From assembly GCF_030272615.1 (NCBI RefSeq), contig NC_081405.1, positions 568,291,095 through 568,355,094 of the forward strand: a stretch of DNA of 64,000 nt, given 5' to 3'. Under the pieces are notes generated by a model that was not told the origin of the DNA, ran no database searches, and saw nothing but the letters and a program-made list of their open reading frames with translations. The translations under genes were made by a program, and so were the position numbers. Origin of the DNA: Cryptomeria japonica. Taxonomy: Eukaryota; Streptophyta; Pinopsida; Cupressales; Cupressaceae. Below are positions 1 to 11,458 of this stretch, in pieces (within the stretch, counting starts at the first letter, position 1; each line of letters starts with the position of its first letter).

Positions 1-149
1 TAACACATAACATTGATTAACATTTATTAACACGCGACATTCATCAATATTAATTAACACATATCATCCATAACCATTAATTAGCACATAATTACATTCA
101 ATAACACATAAAAATCAGTCATTATCAAATAAGTTAGATTACAATCATT

Positions 150-1915
150 TCTTTCTTTGTTTTTTCTTTGAAGCTATGAAAAGACTAAGTGGAGAATCGG
201 TGTCTTCATCATTTCCCCCCTCTGCAGATGTTCCGCCAACTGCTGATGATCTCAATGTATGCCTAGTCCTATACTAAGGATGAGGACATTGAAGCGAAGG
301 GGGGTCCTCTGCAATAACAAAGAAATGGGTTAAATTCAAAAAAAAAAAATATTATTGTTACAAGTATTTCATTAATTTAGAGAACATAATTGTTGTGCTC
401 TTTACCTGATGGGGCGACATCATTTTGTGTAGCCTCAAACTCAACATGCTGAACACCATGATCCTGTTCACCTAAGCGGAGAATATCACGTTCTTGAGGT
501 TGTGTACCCAGATCATGCTCTAGTTGCTCACCACGGACTACATGCTCTAAAATATTAACAAGAAAGGTTACATTAATTACTACTCTAATTACAAATTAAG
601 ATGTTTAATTGTATTAATAGCAAATGAATACCTCCACTACTGGGATGCACATTCGGACATTCATGTGCAAGTGGTGCTTCACAATTAGCAGGCTGCATTC
701 CAATGAAATGCACATTGTTATCATTGCTTGCTTATTTAAAACAAATATAGTCACTTTATGTTGGAACTCAACATCAATTAGATTATTGGTAAAGTATTAA
801 ATTTGAAACAACTTCCATTTACCATATTTACCTGTGTGACGGATGCACTCGAATGTTGTGTATGCCCACTCAATTCTTGTAGCCGATCAGCCACAGCTGA
901 ATAGCCTTGCTGGTAGGCAATTATCTTGTCATCTTCTGTGGGCGCTCTATTGAATTCAGAGCCCTACATTTTTGCTTGGTACCGTGAATTTTGCTTGCAT
1001 TGTTTGATAAAAAAAAACGTTTGCAATTTATTAATATTTTGAGACAATATGGGAGTTTACATGAGATACTTACAATTCATGCAGCAAGTTTCATGTAACC
1101 ACCAGAGCCAAGTTTGTGTTGCCCGTGCTTTTCTTGCCTTGCCTTGGTTGCCTTTGACGTGTCACTCAGTCTATAAAAAGTTTGAAATATGTTAGATTAT
1201 ATAAATATAAAGAGTAATTAATTAGTACATAATTACATTCTTAATAGTATCTCGTACCTTCTTCTGGTGTCTACTGGTGTATTTCCTTTTGTCCTTTCAA
1301 TTCTCTCCTTGGCATCCAAAATCAGGTCATGTATTGGTCCCTCACATACTTTAGATATGTGCCAGCCTTTTCAAGGAGATTGGTTTTGTCAAAGGTGTCA
1401 TTTCCAAACCACTCAACCATTTGGTTTGTCAATTCATCTTTTAACCTTTTTTCTTGGTCATTCCACCTTTTAAAGCAAAAACAAACTTGTTAGATTCAGA
1501 AATGAACTGAAGCTACATTTATTACACTTCAAGAAATGGATCAAAGGAAAACTATTCTAGCAATGATATGAAATCAAAAGTGGATAAGGCTTAGTTCACA
1601 TATGATGTACCACCTTTTACGTATGGTGGGCCCAAATATCTGCAATGCAATGTCACTAAGATGTTTATAGAAAATATCATTGCCTGCAAAAAATTCATGG
1701 GATCAATATTAGTCCAAAATGAGTGATCATAAAGTAAATTACAATTAGAGTATATATAATAGTAATTTTAAAGTACCTGGAACCTTTTGTATCTTTAAGG
1801 GAAGCATTTCTTCGTCGCTCACCATGAATGTGGCCTGCAATGTTCCCGTACTAGCAATATGAGAAGATCTAGGAAATGATGCTATGTTATCAGTAGTAGT
1901 CGCCTGTGGCACATC
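150..1915 (-). pseudogene. TNPA-like / Transposase_24-type second gene of CACTA A, decayed
   Basis: On the minus strand this stretch reads as a chain of short exons bounded by plausible GT and AG sites, at roughly 1915-1781, 1686-1612, 1470-1262, 1172-1073, 993-832, 692-632, 551-403 and 311-150. The exon near 1172-1073 encodes RQEKHGQHKLGSGGY, the hallmark of the plant En/Spm second protein (Pfam Transposase_24), which binds subterminal repeats in known CACTA elements. The exon near 1470 encodes RWNDQEKRLKDEL and then changes frame. There are in-frame stops after the GGY motif and in the 993-832 exon. The upstream end is joined directly to the C-terminal part of the TNP2 gene (DUF4218 region), apparently by an internal deletion. 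The last exon (about 311-150) has a close match in copy B at about 18390-18230. Confidence 0.7.
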
Positions 1916-1919
1916 GTAA

Positions 1920-4900
1920 CATTGTAATCTCCATTACGATGTGCTTCTTTAACCAATGAAGCCACACCTTCCCATGTTAACATTCAATCCATACCGTCAT
2001 CCAATCAAGATTGTTTGCAATATACAAATGTAGTTCATCCCACTCTCGACCAACTATACAAAAAATAAATAGACGTCTTACAAACGATTTATTTTGAAGA
2101 TTAAGAATTAATTAACTACAATAACATCTTATAATTACCTCTCACTTTCCTTAATCTACCTTTCCCCGTCAAGTACTCCCCTTCGAATTTTTTAATGGTG
2201 TTGGGATCCCAAATGCGATCCACATGGATCTTTGCTGCAAACTTAGGAAGATATTCAGAAATGTACACCATAGTCAGGTATACCATATATCCCTCCACCA
2301 TAGAACCCTCAGGATGTGCTCTTTGTCAAACCAAAGCCTTCAAAAATTTCAAGTGCCTCTCAACCATCCATATTGACCTAGTGTGTACAGGTCCACACAA
2401 TTCAATCTCCTCAACTTGGTGTATGAGGTAGTGTTCTTGTGCATTGAAAAAAGCTGGAGGTAGACACTTTTGCATTTCAGACATTAAATGAGGAATTTTT
2501 CTCTTCCAATATTTTATATCTTCTTTATGGATTTCTTTACATGACAACCAGCTACAAGGTATTCAAGACGCAAAAAAATATATTACATAAGAAGTAAAAC
2601 AAATCACAAATATAATATCTATACAACGAACTAAACAAATATCACTACTTACCTTATGTATTTTCCAAGATCATATATGACTTGCTTGACATTATTGTCG
2701 AAGTCATCTGGGAGAGATAGAGGTAGAACGTACTGCAACAATTATAAAATTATCTTTTCATTTTTTTGTAACATAATTAAAAGTACACGTACGCTCAGTA
2801 CTTAAATACATACTAAAAACACAAGAACATGAATTACCTTAATGAAGGTATGCCAATCATGTGTTTTCATCCCTGGCCCAAATTCACTTTTCTTTGATAT
2901 GAGATTGTTTATATTCGCAGCAAATCCTGTGGGAAATCAAATTTTTCGTATGGCTTCTTTTATAGCATTGCTTTGCTGGTCCGTTAATAACCAAGGAAGC
3001 TCACTTATATTAATCTAGTCTCCATGGCTATTTCATTGAATGACATTTATCATTGCATGATTGGAATCATGAATGTCACTACATATTTTGACAATTTTTT
3101 CTTTGTCATGCCTTCCATCCAATATTTTCCATAATGTCTCTGTTATATTCTTTCCAATATGCATACTATCAAACAAATGAACAATTTGTAACTGCTCATA
3201 GTAGGGCAACCTACTAAATTGTCTGGGATAACTTTTTATTCCCTTAGGAAGGTGGTCATTTATGCCTTCACGACCATCAATCACATCAATCACATCATCA
3301 ATAAACAAAACAAAATAGAAAAGATGTTTTATGACAAACCAATAGATGGAATGGCATTACCTTAACGATTATTGTATTATATTCCAACTTCCACAAGTGA
3401 GGTGTCATTCTTCATGGCTTTGATGTATTCTCTTCTTTCCCATTGAAAAGATGTTTTCTAGTATTTCGATACTTATGATTTTTGTGTTGAAAGTGCCTAT
3501 ACTCATCAAGCACTTGATTTCCTAAACTTTTTGAATGACGAGATTTCATCTTTGGACCACAAACAAGACATGCAAATTTTCCCTTTGTTTGAAGACCTAC
3601 AAGATAATGTATAATTGGATTAAATATGATAATTTTTTGAATTATAATGTTCATGCACAACTTAAACACTATAACATGCCACAAAAATTTGTTAGCCCTG
3701 GGGCATCGTGTATTGTCCATAGAAGCATCGCATGGAATTGAAATTGTCTTTGTCCTATTGGTCTAGAGACATCATACATAGTGACACCATTCCATAAATC
3801 CATCAACTCATCGATAAGAGGCTCGATATATACATTCATATCTTTAACTTGGTACTTACCTAATCGAATGAACAAAAACATTACATAATTATTATGACCA
3901 TTTTAATGCAATATTTATAATTAAATTTAGACGACTATATTTAAATGATAAAATACCTGGAACAATCATTGCCAACATTATGTGCTCCCTCTTTATTGAC
4001 ATCCATGGAGGAATATTATTGTTGATAACGAAAACAAGCCACACTGAGTAAACAGATCTCATCTCTCCAAATGGATTGACACCGTCCACTGCCAATGAAA
4101 TCTTGAGATTATGAGGTTCTTCTTTAAAGTGTGGCCACTTTTCCTCTATGTCCATAAATTTTGAACCATCCGTAGGCATTCAAATAATGACATCTCGACT
4201 TCTATTGCATGCATGGTACTCCATAAATTGTGCCAAACTAGTGCACTTGAACAATTGTTGCATACGTAGAATAATGGGAATATAGCGAAGAACCTTGCGA
4301 GGAACCCTTTTTGTTATTTGATTTGTTAGATATCTACTGATATGACATTCAGGGCATTCAGTTCGAAATTCCTATTGTCTATGATATATAATATGATCAT
4401 TGGGACAAGCATCTATTGCTTGATACTCCATTCCAATATCTTTCATAACCACAGATAATTCTCGATATGAGCGAGGTAGAATATTTGATGGTGGTAACAA
4501 AAACTCACCTATCAATCTATAGCAACAAAATATAATTTGTTATAACAAAGAATATTAATGGTACAACATGATTCACAGTTTATTATGACATATATGACAT
4601 GCCTTAACATGCATGACATTGTTATGTTGGATAAACCATTCATAACCTTCAATTTCACCAACAACAATACAGTGGAGAGAAGAGTTTCCTGCGAGCCTTC
4701 ATAAAGGGCCTCATATGCCTTCTCAAGTAGAGGGACATCATGAACAACATCAAGGTCATCTTCATAATCATGATCAGCTGCGTGAGCACTAAATGAGTCA
4801 TGGATCAATGTATTTGTACCATCATCTTCAATTGTGTTTACTGGCGCATGATCGTCATCTTCCATGGGACCATTATCTTCAGCTTCGATATTCACACCTC

Positions 4901-5279
4901 CATGTTCGTCCACTTCGAAAACCATACTCTCAGGGTTGTGTTGATCCATACCATGTGCTCCAGGGTGCTCAACCTATATAAAATTGATATACATAAATAA
5001 ACCGTGATCATGATCTCATCATCACATGATTTATTATGTATATAAATTGTCAAAACGATATAATTAAAATCTTACCAATGGATGATAATCATGTCCACCT
5101 TCAATGTGACCATGCAGCCTACAATGTTTCTTCGTTGTTTTGATTAGAAGTCTTCTAGTCTTTAACCCCTTACAAATTTTGCAGGGACAATAACATTTTC
5201 CATCACCTTTTCTTTTCAAGTTAGACCACAATCTAGCAATTGTCTCCTTATTTTGTTGTTCGTTGATATTGGCTGCCAT
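1920..5279 (-). pseudogene. TNP2-type CACTA transposase, copy A, spliced and decayed
   Basis: The likely start is the ATG at 5279. Exon 1 (5279-5076) encodes a cysteine/histidine-rich N-terminus (CYCPCKICKG, then HCRLHGH) like the plant transposase-associated domain. A donor follows at 5075 and an acceptor near 4974. The acidic second exon ends in the TNP2 entry segment. The TNP2 core follows in pieces: ECPECHISRY near 4340, MDIEEKWPHF near 4160, LWTIHDAPGL near 3700 and FDSMHIGKN near 3160. DUF4218 follows (LPPAFFNAQEHYLIHQVEE near 2450, then PEGSMVEGY near 2290) and a C-terminal exon near 2060-1920. Stops break the frame, including a TGA near 4177 where copy B has CGA. This copy keeps a roughly 0.56 kb core segment that B has lost. 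In known elements this protein cuts the ends in the nucleus. Confidence 0.82.
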
Positions 5280-6615
5280 GGTCTTTCTTCACAGGCAAGA
5301 AAATAGAAATTATTGTCTAACATGGTCTTTCCCTTAGGAGCTGGCAGATCCTGCTTCCATACTTTAATTCAATTTTCTCAAAGGACAATCCTAAAAATCC
5401 ATGCATTGCAAACAACTTTTTACACCTTAGTTGGTTGTCGTGGCATCACAGAGAGTTTATGTCAATAAATGAAGAACATGCCAATGCTTTTAATGCAGCA
5501 GTAGAAGTCTATCTCTTATTCAATATCTCTAGTGAAACCCCCATGATCTTTTGTTGGAGTAGAATTTGTTATATTCTAGAAAGGGTCTTGTCCTTTGTTG
5601 ATGGGATATTCATCTACCTCAAGAAATAATTGTTCTTATCTCCAACAAGAAGTGGAACTAAATGAAGATCTAGCACCATGAAATTAATCCTCAAAAGGAT
5701 TAATATAGTTAGTTTCGGTAGATAATGATTTGGGTAAAATACTAATGTGGCTTTACAAAACATTATGTACTAGCTTAGCATACTCTAACAACTTTGGTAC
5801 GACGTGCTACATCCAATTAAGTCTCCATCGGTATCTCTATTGTGTTTATGGATTGGGATTCAATGTACTCATTTTATACACAGATTTTACTTTCAACTGA
5901 GGAGGTTTGTATGTACTTACTTTTCTTTCGATTGTATCCCTATTTCAAGGATTTCTTCTATCAACAAATCATTTGTTTTAAGTTGTACAAGTGGAAGCTT
6001 GAACATGCCTTCCATGCTAGCCTTGTTGATACGTTCAACACCATCTTGTGCAAAAAATCTTTAGAACTCCATTTTTCCGAATTGAAGAGTGAGTAGTAGG
6101 GACAATCTAGGACACTTACAGAGGTATTGCAAGAGAGATAAATAGACCTAAATATTATGCCCTAATAATGATCAATAGGTAAACAGATAAGAAACTCTCA
6201 ATATCAAAATTACTTTCTCAATTGTCTTTACTAGAAATGGATAGATCTGCTAATAATGGCTTTATGACTGTATGTCAACTTTAGACTCAATCCAAGAAGA
6301 GCTATAACTAATATGCGATATCTAGATTTATGATCTATAATATAACAATCCAATAATTATGTTTCCACGCATCTATACCACAACACAAACATCATGCTAG
6401 TGTTCAGCCATAGCAATTGATATCCTAATTATAGAATGTGAAATATGCACATAACTACGAATAAAGATTAAGAAAAACAAAGAAAGATGCTTATTGCAAA
6501 CATAAATGACTAATGGACAAGAATTGAAATCATTGTAGATAGTTTTGAATATCAAATTCACTTATTTGTGTGCATTTAGTAACTCATGTACTTGTGGCCA
6601 ACCATTTATCTCTTT
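5280..6615 (-). other. CACTA A 5' leader, no recognisable gene
   Basis: This lies between the transposase start and the captured PPR segment. It is AT-rich and closely matches copy B (22111-23448), differing by scattered substitutions and small indels. I see no conserved protein. It presumably holds the transposase promoter. The match to copy B is uninterrupted up to the CATAA at 6616-6620, where copy B is split by a gypsy element. Confidence 0.6.
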
Positions 6616-6789
6616 CATAAATTAAACACTTATTAATAACATTAAATGGCTGAGTAATTATGTTTTAGTAGAAATTGAAAATAAAATATTTTATTTTAGG
6701 ACAACTCACACTATTCCCTTTCATATTTTAGACTCCTGGTTTTGTTAGTAGTGGTTTGATGTCTTTGGAGCAATCATTGCATTTCTTTA

Positions 6790-7530
6790 GTTACATTTGC
6801 CAGCCTACTCCCAGCCTGTGCCAAAATGGGAGCTTTGGAACAGGTTATGGACATCCATCAAAGCATAAAAGATAGAGGAATTTTGTCAGATGTAGTTGCA
6901 ACTGCACAAAATGGATTTGTTGAGAAGGCTTTAGAAACTTTCAAGCAAATGTAATCGGCAGGTGTAAAGCCAAATTCCATGACCATTGCTACTATCCTCC
7001 CTCCCTGTGCCAAAATGGGAGATTTGGAACAAGGTATGGACATTCATCGAAGCATAAAGGATAGAGAAATTTTGTCAGATGTTGTAGTTGTAACTACCTT
7101 GTTAGACATGTATGCAAAATGTGGCAGCATAGACAAGGCACGTGAACTATTTGATAGAATGGCTGAAAGAAATGTTGTCTCGTGGACTGCAATGATTGTT
7201 GGATATGCACAAAATGGATTTGTCAAAAAGGCTTTAGACACTTTCAAGCGAATGAAATTGGAAGACACAAAGCCAAATTCCACAACCTTTGACAGCATCC
7301 TCCCTACCTATGCAAAAATGGGAGCTTTGGAACAGGGTATGGACATCCATCAAAGCATAACAGATAGAGGAATTTTGTTAGGTGTTGTACTTGCAAATGC
7401 CCTACTTGACATGAATGTAAAATGTGGAAACATGGACAAGGCTCATGAATTGTTTGATACGATTCCGCAAAGAGATGTGATCTCATGTGAACAATCAACA
7501 CGTGCATATACGGGAGGAAGGGATTGCTGA
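6790..7530 (+). pseudogene. Captured PPR gene fragment (PLS class), copy A
   Basis: The plus strand encodes about three to four pentatricopeptide motifs of the PLS class: MGDLEQGMDIHRSIKDREI, LLDMYAKCGSIDKARELF and NVVSWTAMIVGYAQNGF. PPR proteins bind organellar RNA, and a full one has about ten or more repeats plus an organelle-targeting leader, so this is a fragment. An internal deletion joins the end of one repeat (ILSDVVA) directly to the middle of the next (TAQNGF); copy B shares it. A TAA at 6952-6954 stands where copy B has CAA. The open part runs 6979-7530. The fragment lies antisense to the transposase, between the transposase and the 5' terminal repeat, so it looks like host sequence captured by the CACTA element. 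Function as a PPR protein is unlikely. Confidence 0.8.
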
Positions 7531-7639
7531 TACAAAATTGAACTCTCACTCCTCAATCACAGTTCTATGGTTTTACGAGATTAAACTAGGACAATTAACC
7601 ACCACATGTATATTTTTTGCAACATGAAATTAAAAACTA

Positions 7640-7989
7640 GGGCAATTTGAATCTACCTCCTGCGTGGGATTGCCTTCGACATGGGTTTGATGTTCTTGGG
7701 GGTTGAAGTCACCACTGATGCCTACGCGGGATTGCAATTCACAAATGAATTCCCCTCCTCTTTTTTTATTTTGTAATGGCCACTGTCGTTGGAATTACGA
7801 TGAACTCAAGCACTTTTTTGAAAAAAAGAAAATTCTCATTGCTAATGCCTTCTTTGTCAAAACCAAATGGGTAATTTCCATCGGAATTATGATGAATGTG
7901 GGCATTTTATCAAAAAAAATCAAATTTGGCCACAATATACCTTCTCCGTCGGAAACCTCAGTTGAAAATCTAGTCGAAATGTATTAGTG
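7640..7989 (-). repeat. CACTA A terminal inverted repeat and subterminal region
   Basis: The last bases, read on the minus strand, are CACTAATACATTTCGACTAG. The same terminus ends copy B at 35151, and a related one (CACTAGTACATTCGGAG) starts at 10941 in the opposite orientation. Inside it are repeated motifs of the TCGGAATTACGA type (near 7788 and 7880), like the subterminal transposase-binding repeats of CACTA elements. A related inverted motif sits just inside the 10941 end. Confidence 0.7.
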
Positions 7990-8758
7990 GGTACTCTTCT
8001 AGCAAATAGGGCTTCAAGTTGCTCAAATTCTTCATCCTCTTTCCTCATATCTTCCAATTCTTTTGCATATAGGGCTTTCCAATCACTTTTTTCGGTAGAT
8101 GATGATGCATGAAAAGCAGGTTCAGATTTTGTGGCTCCAGAGGGTCCAAATTCTACAAGCTCAAAAGTAGATAATTTCCCAATTAGAATGTCTCTGTTAA
8201 CTGAAGTGTTTGCCATTGTTCTCAATTCATTAATTTTAGTAGCCTTCATCTTGCAAGATGATGGTAGGGCTCTCAAAACTTTAGAAACTATTTCATCTTC
8301 ACTCAGAGATCCTCCACAACATTGAATTCCCATGACAATCTCATTTACTCTTTCCATAAATGTAGCAATTCTTTCATTATCCTCCATCTTCAAGTTCTCA
8401 TATCTTACTCGGTAACCATCAAGTAAATAGCAATTTTGACAGTAGGGTCACCTTCATTCATAGTTTGCAATTTATCCCACATAACCTTTGCAGATGATTT
8501 ATCAGTCAGTCCCATGATTTGTTGATCAGTGAGTGCACACAAGAGGGCTTCTCTTGCTCTGCAATCATTTTCAATATTTTTGTCCAAGTCTGCAGGAGAA
8601 GGATTGCTAGATTCTAGATCATAAGGTGTATATCCTTTCTCAGTGATCTCTCAAATATCCTTACCAAGATATCTAAGATGAGTCTCCATTGGGATTTTTC
8701 ATATCCCATAGTTTGTTCCATCAAGCTTAGGGATTTCTCTTCTGAAAATAATTGCCAT
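7990..8758 (-). pseudogene. Copia-1 gag (UBN2 type), N-terminal part
   Basis: Translation from the ATG at 8758 starts MAIIFRREIPKLDGTNYGI and shows the copia gag pattern: CRAREALLCALTDQ, VMWDKLQTMNEG, then IATFMERVNEIVMGI and IVSKVLRALPSS. Gag forms the capsid of the virus-like particle. There is one frameshift near 8400. At least two TGA stops sit where the family has tryptophan (after TNYGI and after LGKDI), which fits TGG to TGA. The frame ends at FARRVP, just before the zinc-knuckle region, where the CACTA terminus interrupts it. Confidence 0.75.
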
Positions 8759-8803
8759 AGGATCTACCTCAAGCGGTTAAGGTTCTACAAAAGAGGACCA
8801 AAT

Positions 8804-8816
8804 CTCTGATACCAGT
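8804..8816 (-). promoter_or_regulatory. Primer-binding site of copia-1
   Basis: The minus strand reads ACTGGTATCAGAGA directly after the LTR end. TGGTATCAGAG is the usual plant copia site complementary to the 3' end of initiator tRNA-Met. It fixes the LTR boundary at 8817. Confidence 0.85.
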
Positions 8817-10039
8817 TGTTAGAATAACCAGTGTACAACTGAGAGGTGCGGGGAGTGTAAATCTGTTGTCAACAAATTATATTAATCAAACCACTTTATA
8901 ACCTTTAACTGGAGCACATAAACTTTAAATACTAGAATAGCAGAAACAGATACCGGTAAGCAATAAAACTTAAGAATGAAACAGAGAATCAACACAATGC
9001 AACCATACCACATAACACCATGATTTGTACATGGAAAAATCGATAAAGGGAAAAACCACAGTGGGAAGCCTACCCACAGTCTAATGATACTTCTGCAGAA
9101 AGAATGTGATACAATAAGGGGCCTACACATGCAAGGAGACACACTTCCTAGAGTGTACTGCTTATTACAAAGGAGTCTCACTAACTACAAAGAGGTTATA
9201 ACCACCTCAATATAATTGGACAATAATCCAGAAGAATGAATTGCTAATGATAGCATCTACCATGCCTGATTACAGTTCTGATTAAGCTCAATACCAGAGG
9301 CCTTTGACCTCTTACATAAACCCAATTCGATCACCTATGATTGACCAAATCTCCTTCACATATGATATTTCATTCCATGACTATGACCATGATCTACAAT
9401 GAGATCTTACATCAATTTATGCAAACCCTAAGGCCTAAACCAATTAGTTCGGCCACCTCAAAGATATTACAATAAGATCATTACATACATCCATATTACA
9501 ATGATATGCCATGTCGGCTTAGACCATAACAACATTAACCAATCCATAAACCATCCCAGTAACGTGTAGACAACACGTAACATGATACCGGTTCATAACC
9601 TAGACCCAAATAGATTCTCCACGCCAAAGTGATGTCTCCAATCATCCAAGGCATGAACAAAGATCACCTTATGCATCCTAAATTCCATCTAGAAGCCGCA
9701 CCAACACCACTTATGCATCCTGTCAAAGATTCTCAGTAAAAGCTCTGTCGGTAAAACCTTAAACCCTTACCGGTATAGGCTTACTAGAGTGTATGATAGC
9801 ATCCGATCATCAAGTCAATACCAACTAACCAAAACATACTCCAGAAACATCAAACCAAACATATTCCATTGATCCAAACATGTCGGTAGTATCCAACTAA
9901 TAGTGCCTTCTGCTAGTAACACTAGTTCTTCTACCAATAACAAAAAACTGTCTATCGATAACCAATAATAATAGCTAGTTTTGACATCAATGACAAAACA
10001 TCAATGCAGCACATAATAAATTCCTTCATATTGCCAACA
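8817..10039 (-). repeat. Copia-1 5' LTR (1,223 bp)
   Basis: On the minus strand it starts TGTTGGCAATATGAAGG (from 10039) and ends in TTCTAACA (at 8817), giving TG...CA ends. About 43 nt inside the start is TTGTCATTGATGTCAA, which also occurs near the start of the LTRs of copia-2 and copia-4. It should contain promoter and polyadenylation signals, but I did not place them. Its right flank is the LINE segment. Confidence 0.8.
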
Positions 10040-10940
10040 TCTTCGATCTTGGGAAGACATGAAATATCATTTTTAGCTTTCTCGGGCATATCATGAGATT
10101 TGAGACATAGTTTTATCTATTGTACCTCTAAATATGCTTCACAAAATATGCATCCACTCTCTCAAGTTGTGGTGGAAAGATTGACAGTGGTATCCTAATA
10201 TTGCCTTTTGTAATTATAAGTTGCAACTAGGTTGTCATTGGCTCTCCATGCATCTTCCTATGGTGGATACGCTGATCTTCGGTGGCATCTACAATCACCT
10301 ATCTCTATTTGGCATCAATGGTTTTGTAACATTTGGGCTACCATTGTTGAGCCTAAATTTTCCCATTTGGCCTAGTGTATTCTTTTCTAAGGCTTGCCTT
10401 TGGACTCTCGCCTTTAGCATATGGGTTTCAAGGATCCTTATTGTCCTTTTTGTGGTAAACCAAAGTCCTTTAAGCATATTTTATAGTTTTGTTGCCATGC
10501 TTAAACTTTGTGAAATTGGATTCATTATTTTTTTCATCCTTTTTGGCTAGAGATTTTCTCCTAGCATATGGTTCTCCTAGGGGATTGGCCTCATTTTTCT
10601 TTCAAGTATACCCAAATCTTGCATGCTTTCAAGGTGGAGATTCTATTTTATTTATGGAAAGATAGAAATTATGTATTATTTGCTCATAGTTCCATTTCCA
10701 CTAAGGTGTTACTTTTTACTAAACCATATATTTACAATAATATGCTTCTTCAAATATAGGTTCAAGCTAACAAGGTGGAACCGGAGGTCTCCCACTTCCA
10801 AGAATTACTTTCTCTTTCGGGTAATGCCCCCTATACAATTGTCAAGGTCCCTCTTGATGGCTCTTCCACTCATGGTAGCTATCCAACTCATGGTAGATGA
10901 TGAGGTCGTAGCTCTTTTTCTAGGTATTCTTAGACCCCTT
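10040..10940 (+). pseudogene. LINE (non-LTR retrotransposon) C-terminal fragment
   Basis: One plus-strand frame, with stops, reads RWHLQSPISIWHQWF, ILF, GLPLDSRL and then DPYCPFCGKPKSFKHIL. The last is the CxxC...H zinc-binding module (zf-RVT) at the end of plant LINE reverse transcriptases. Further on, FYLWKDRN resembles the downstream LINE motif. Several TAG stops stand where the family has Q or W. The 5' part (RT and endonuclease) is missing. The fragment ends at the CACTA terminus at 10941, and LINE-like 3' sequence appears to continue at 35152. Confidence 0.65.
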
Positions 10941-11160
10941 CACTAGTACATTCGGAGTTGATTTCCAACGACCGTTTGTCAGATTTTCGATGAATTTTCG
11001 TCAGAGTGTCAACAAAATCCACCGTCGAAAACACAGCATTAGATTGGTCGATGATGCCATGCCCCTCAGAAATTCGACAATCCAATGGACTCTGCCGATA
11101 GTCAAAGAAGTCGTCGGTCGAAAGCTTGGTATTCGTCGTAATTCCGACGATGATCATTTT
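10941..11160 (+). repeat. Proposed left TIR and subterminal region of CACTA B
   Basis: It begins CACTAGTACATTCGGAGTTG, the mirror of the 35151 and 7989 termini. Near 11134 is TTCGTCGTAATTCCGACGA, the reverse complement of the TCGGAATTACGACGAA motif near 35044. This opposed arrangement of subterminal motifs is typical of CACTA ends. Confidence 0.6.
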
Positions 11161-11458
11161 TATAAAAAAAATAAATATAAAAGAGCCATCGAAGGAAGGA
11201 AGTTCTTTCAATTTGTTTTAAATCCTAAGGGGTTCAGGGTTTAGGTTTTAAGTCACTTCAATACTTGAGAAAAGCCCTTTTGGTTTCTAATTTGGTGTTA
11301 CTGTACTATTCACTTAAGCGATGGGTCCATTTATCATAAAAGTGTTCTCCCCTTGTCATTTACCTAGGTGGTCCCTTTAAATATTTTATTCTTGCTCGCT
11401 TTTAATCTGCCTTTTCTAATTTCTGTCGGGCCTTATAAGTATCATGCGATTTTCTGTT

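Larger units (their letters stand above)
1..7989 (-). mobile_element. CACTA (En/Spm) DNA transposon, copy A, left end outside window
   Basis: The element reads on the minus strand, from a terminal inverted repeat at 7989 (CACTAATACATT on the minus strand) through a PPR fragment, a leader, a TNP2-type transposase and a TNPA-like gene. The left edge of the window cuts it off before its other terminus. It is collinear with a second copy at about 18067-35151 (copy B) along nearly its whole length, apart from internal deletions and a gypsy insertion in B. The base after its right terminus (7990) resumes a copia gag reading frame, so it appears to have inserted into that gag. CACTA elements make 3-bp target duplications; the expected partner of GGT (7990-7992) lies outside the window. 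The element is dead: its genes carry several stops. Confidence 0.85.
7990..10039 (-). mobile_element. Copia-1: 5' LTR plus start of gag, interrupted by CACTA A
   Basis: Reading the minus strand gives a complete LTR (10039 to 8817), a primer-binding site and gag from 8758, which stops abruptly at 7990 where CACTA A begins. The rest of the element would lie beyond the left edge of the window, on the far side of CACTA A. No target duplication can be checked, because only one end is visible. Confidence 0.75.

Noticed and set aside
5435-6096. ORFs of 60-86 aa in the CACTA leader
   Set aside because: Several frames overlap, none resembles a known protein, and the frames are not kept better than neighbouring non-coding bases between copies A and B.
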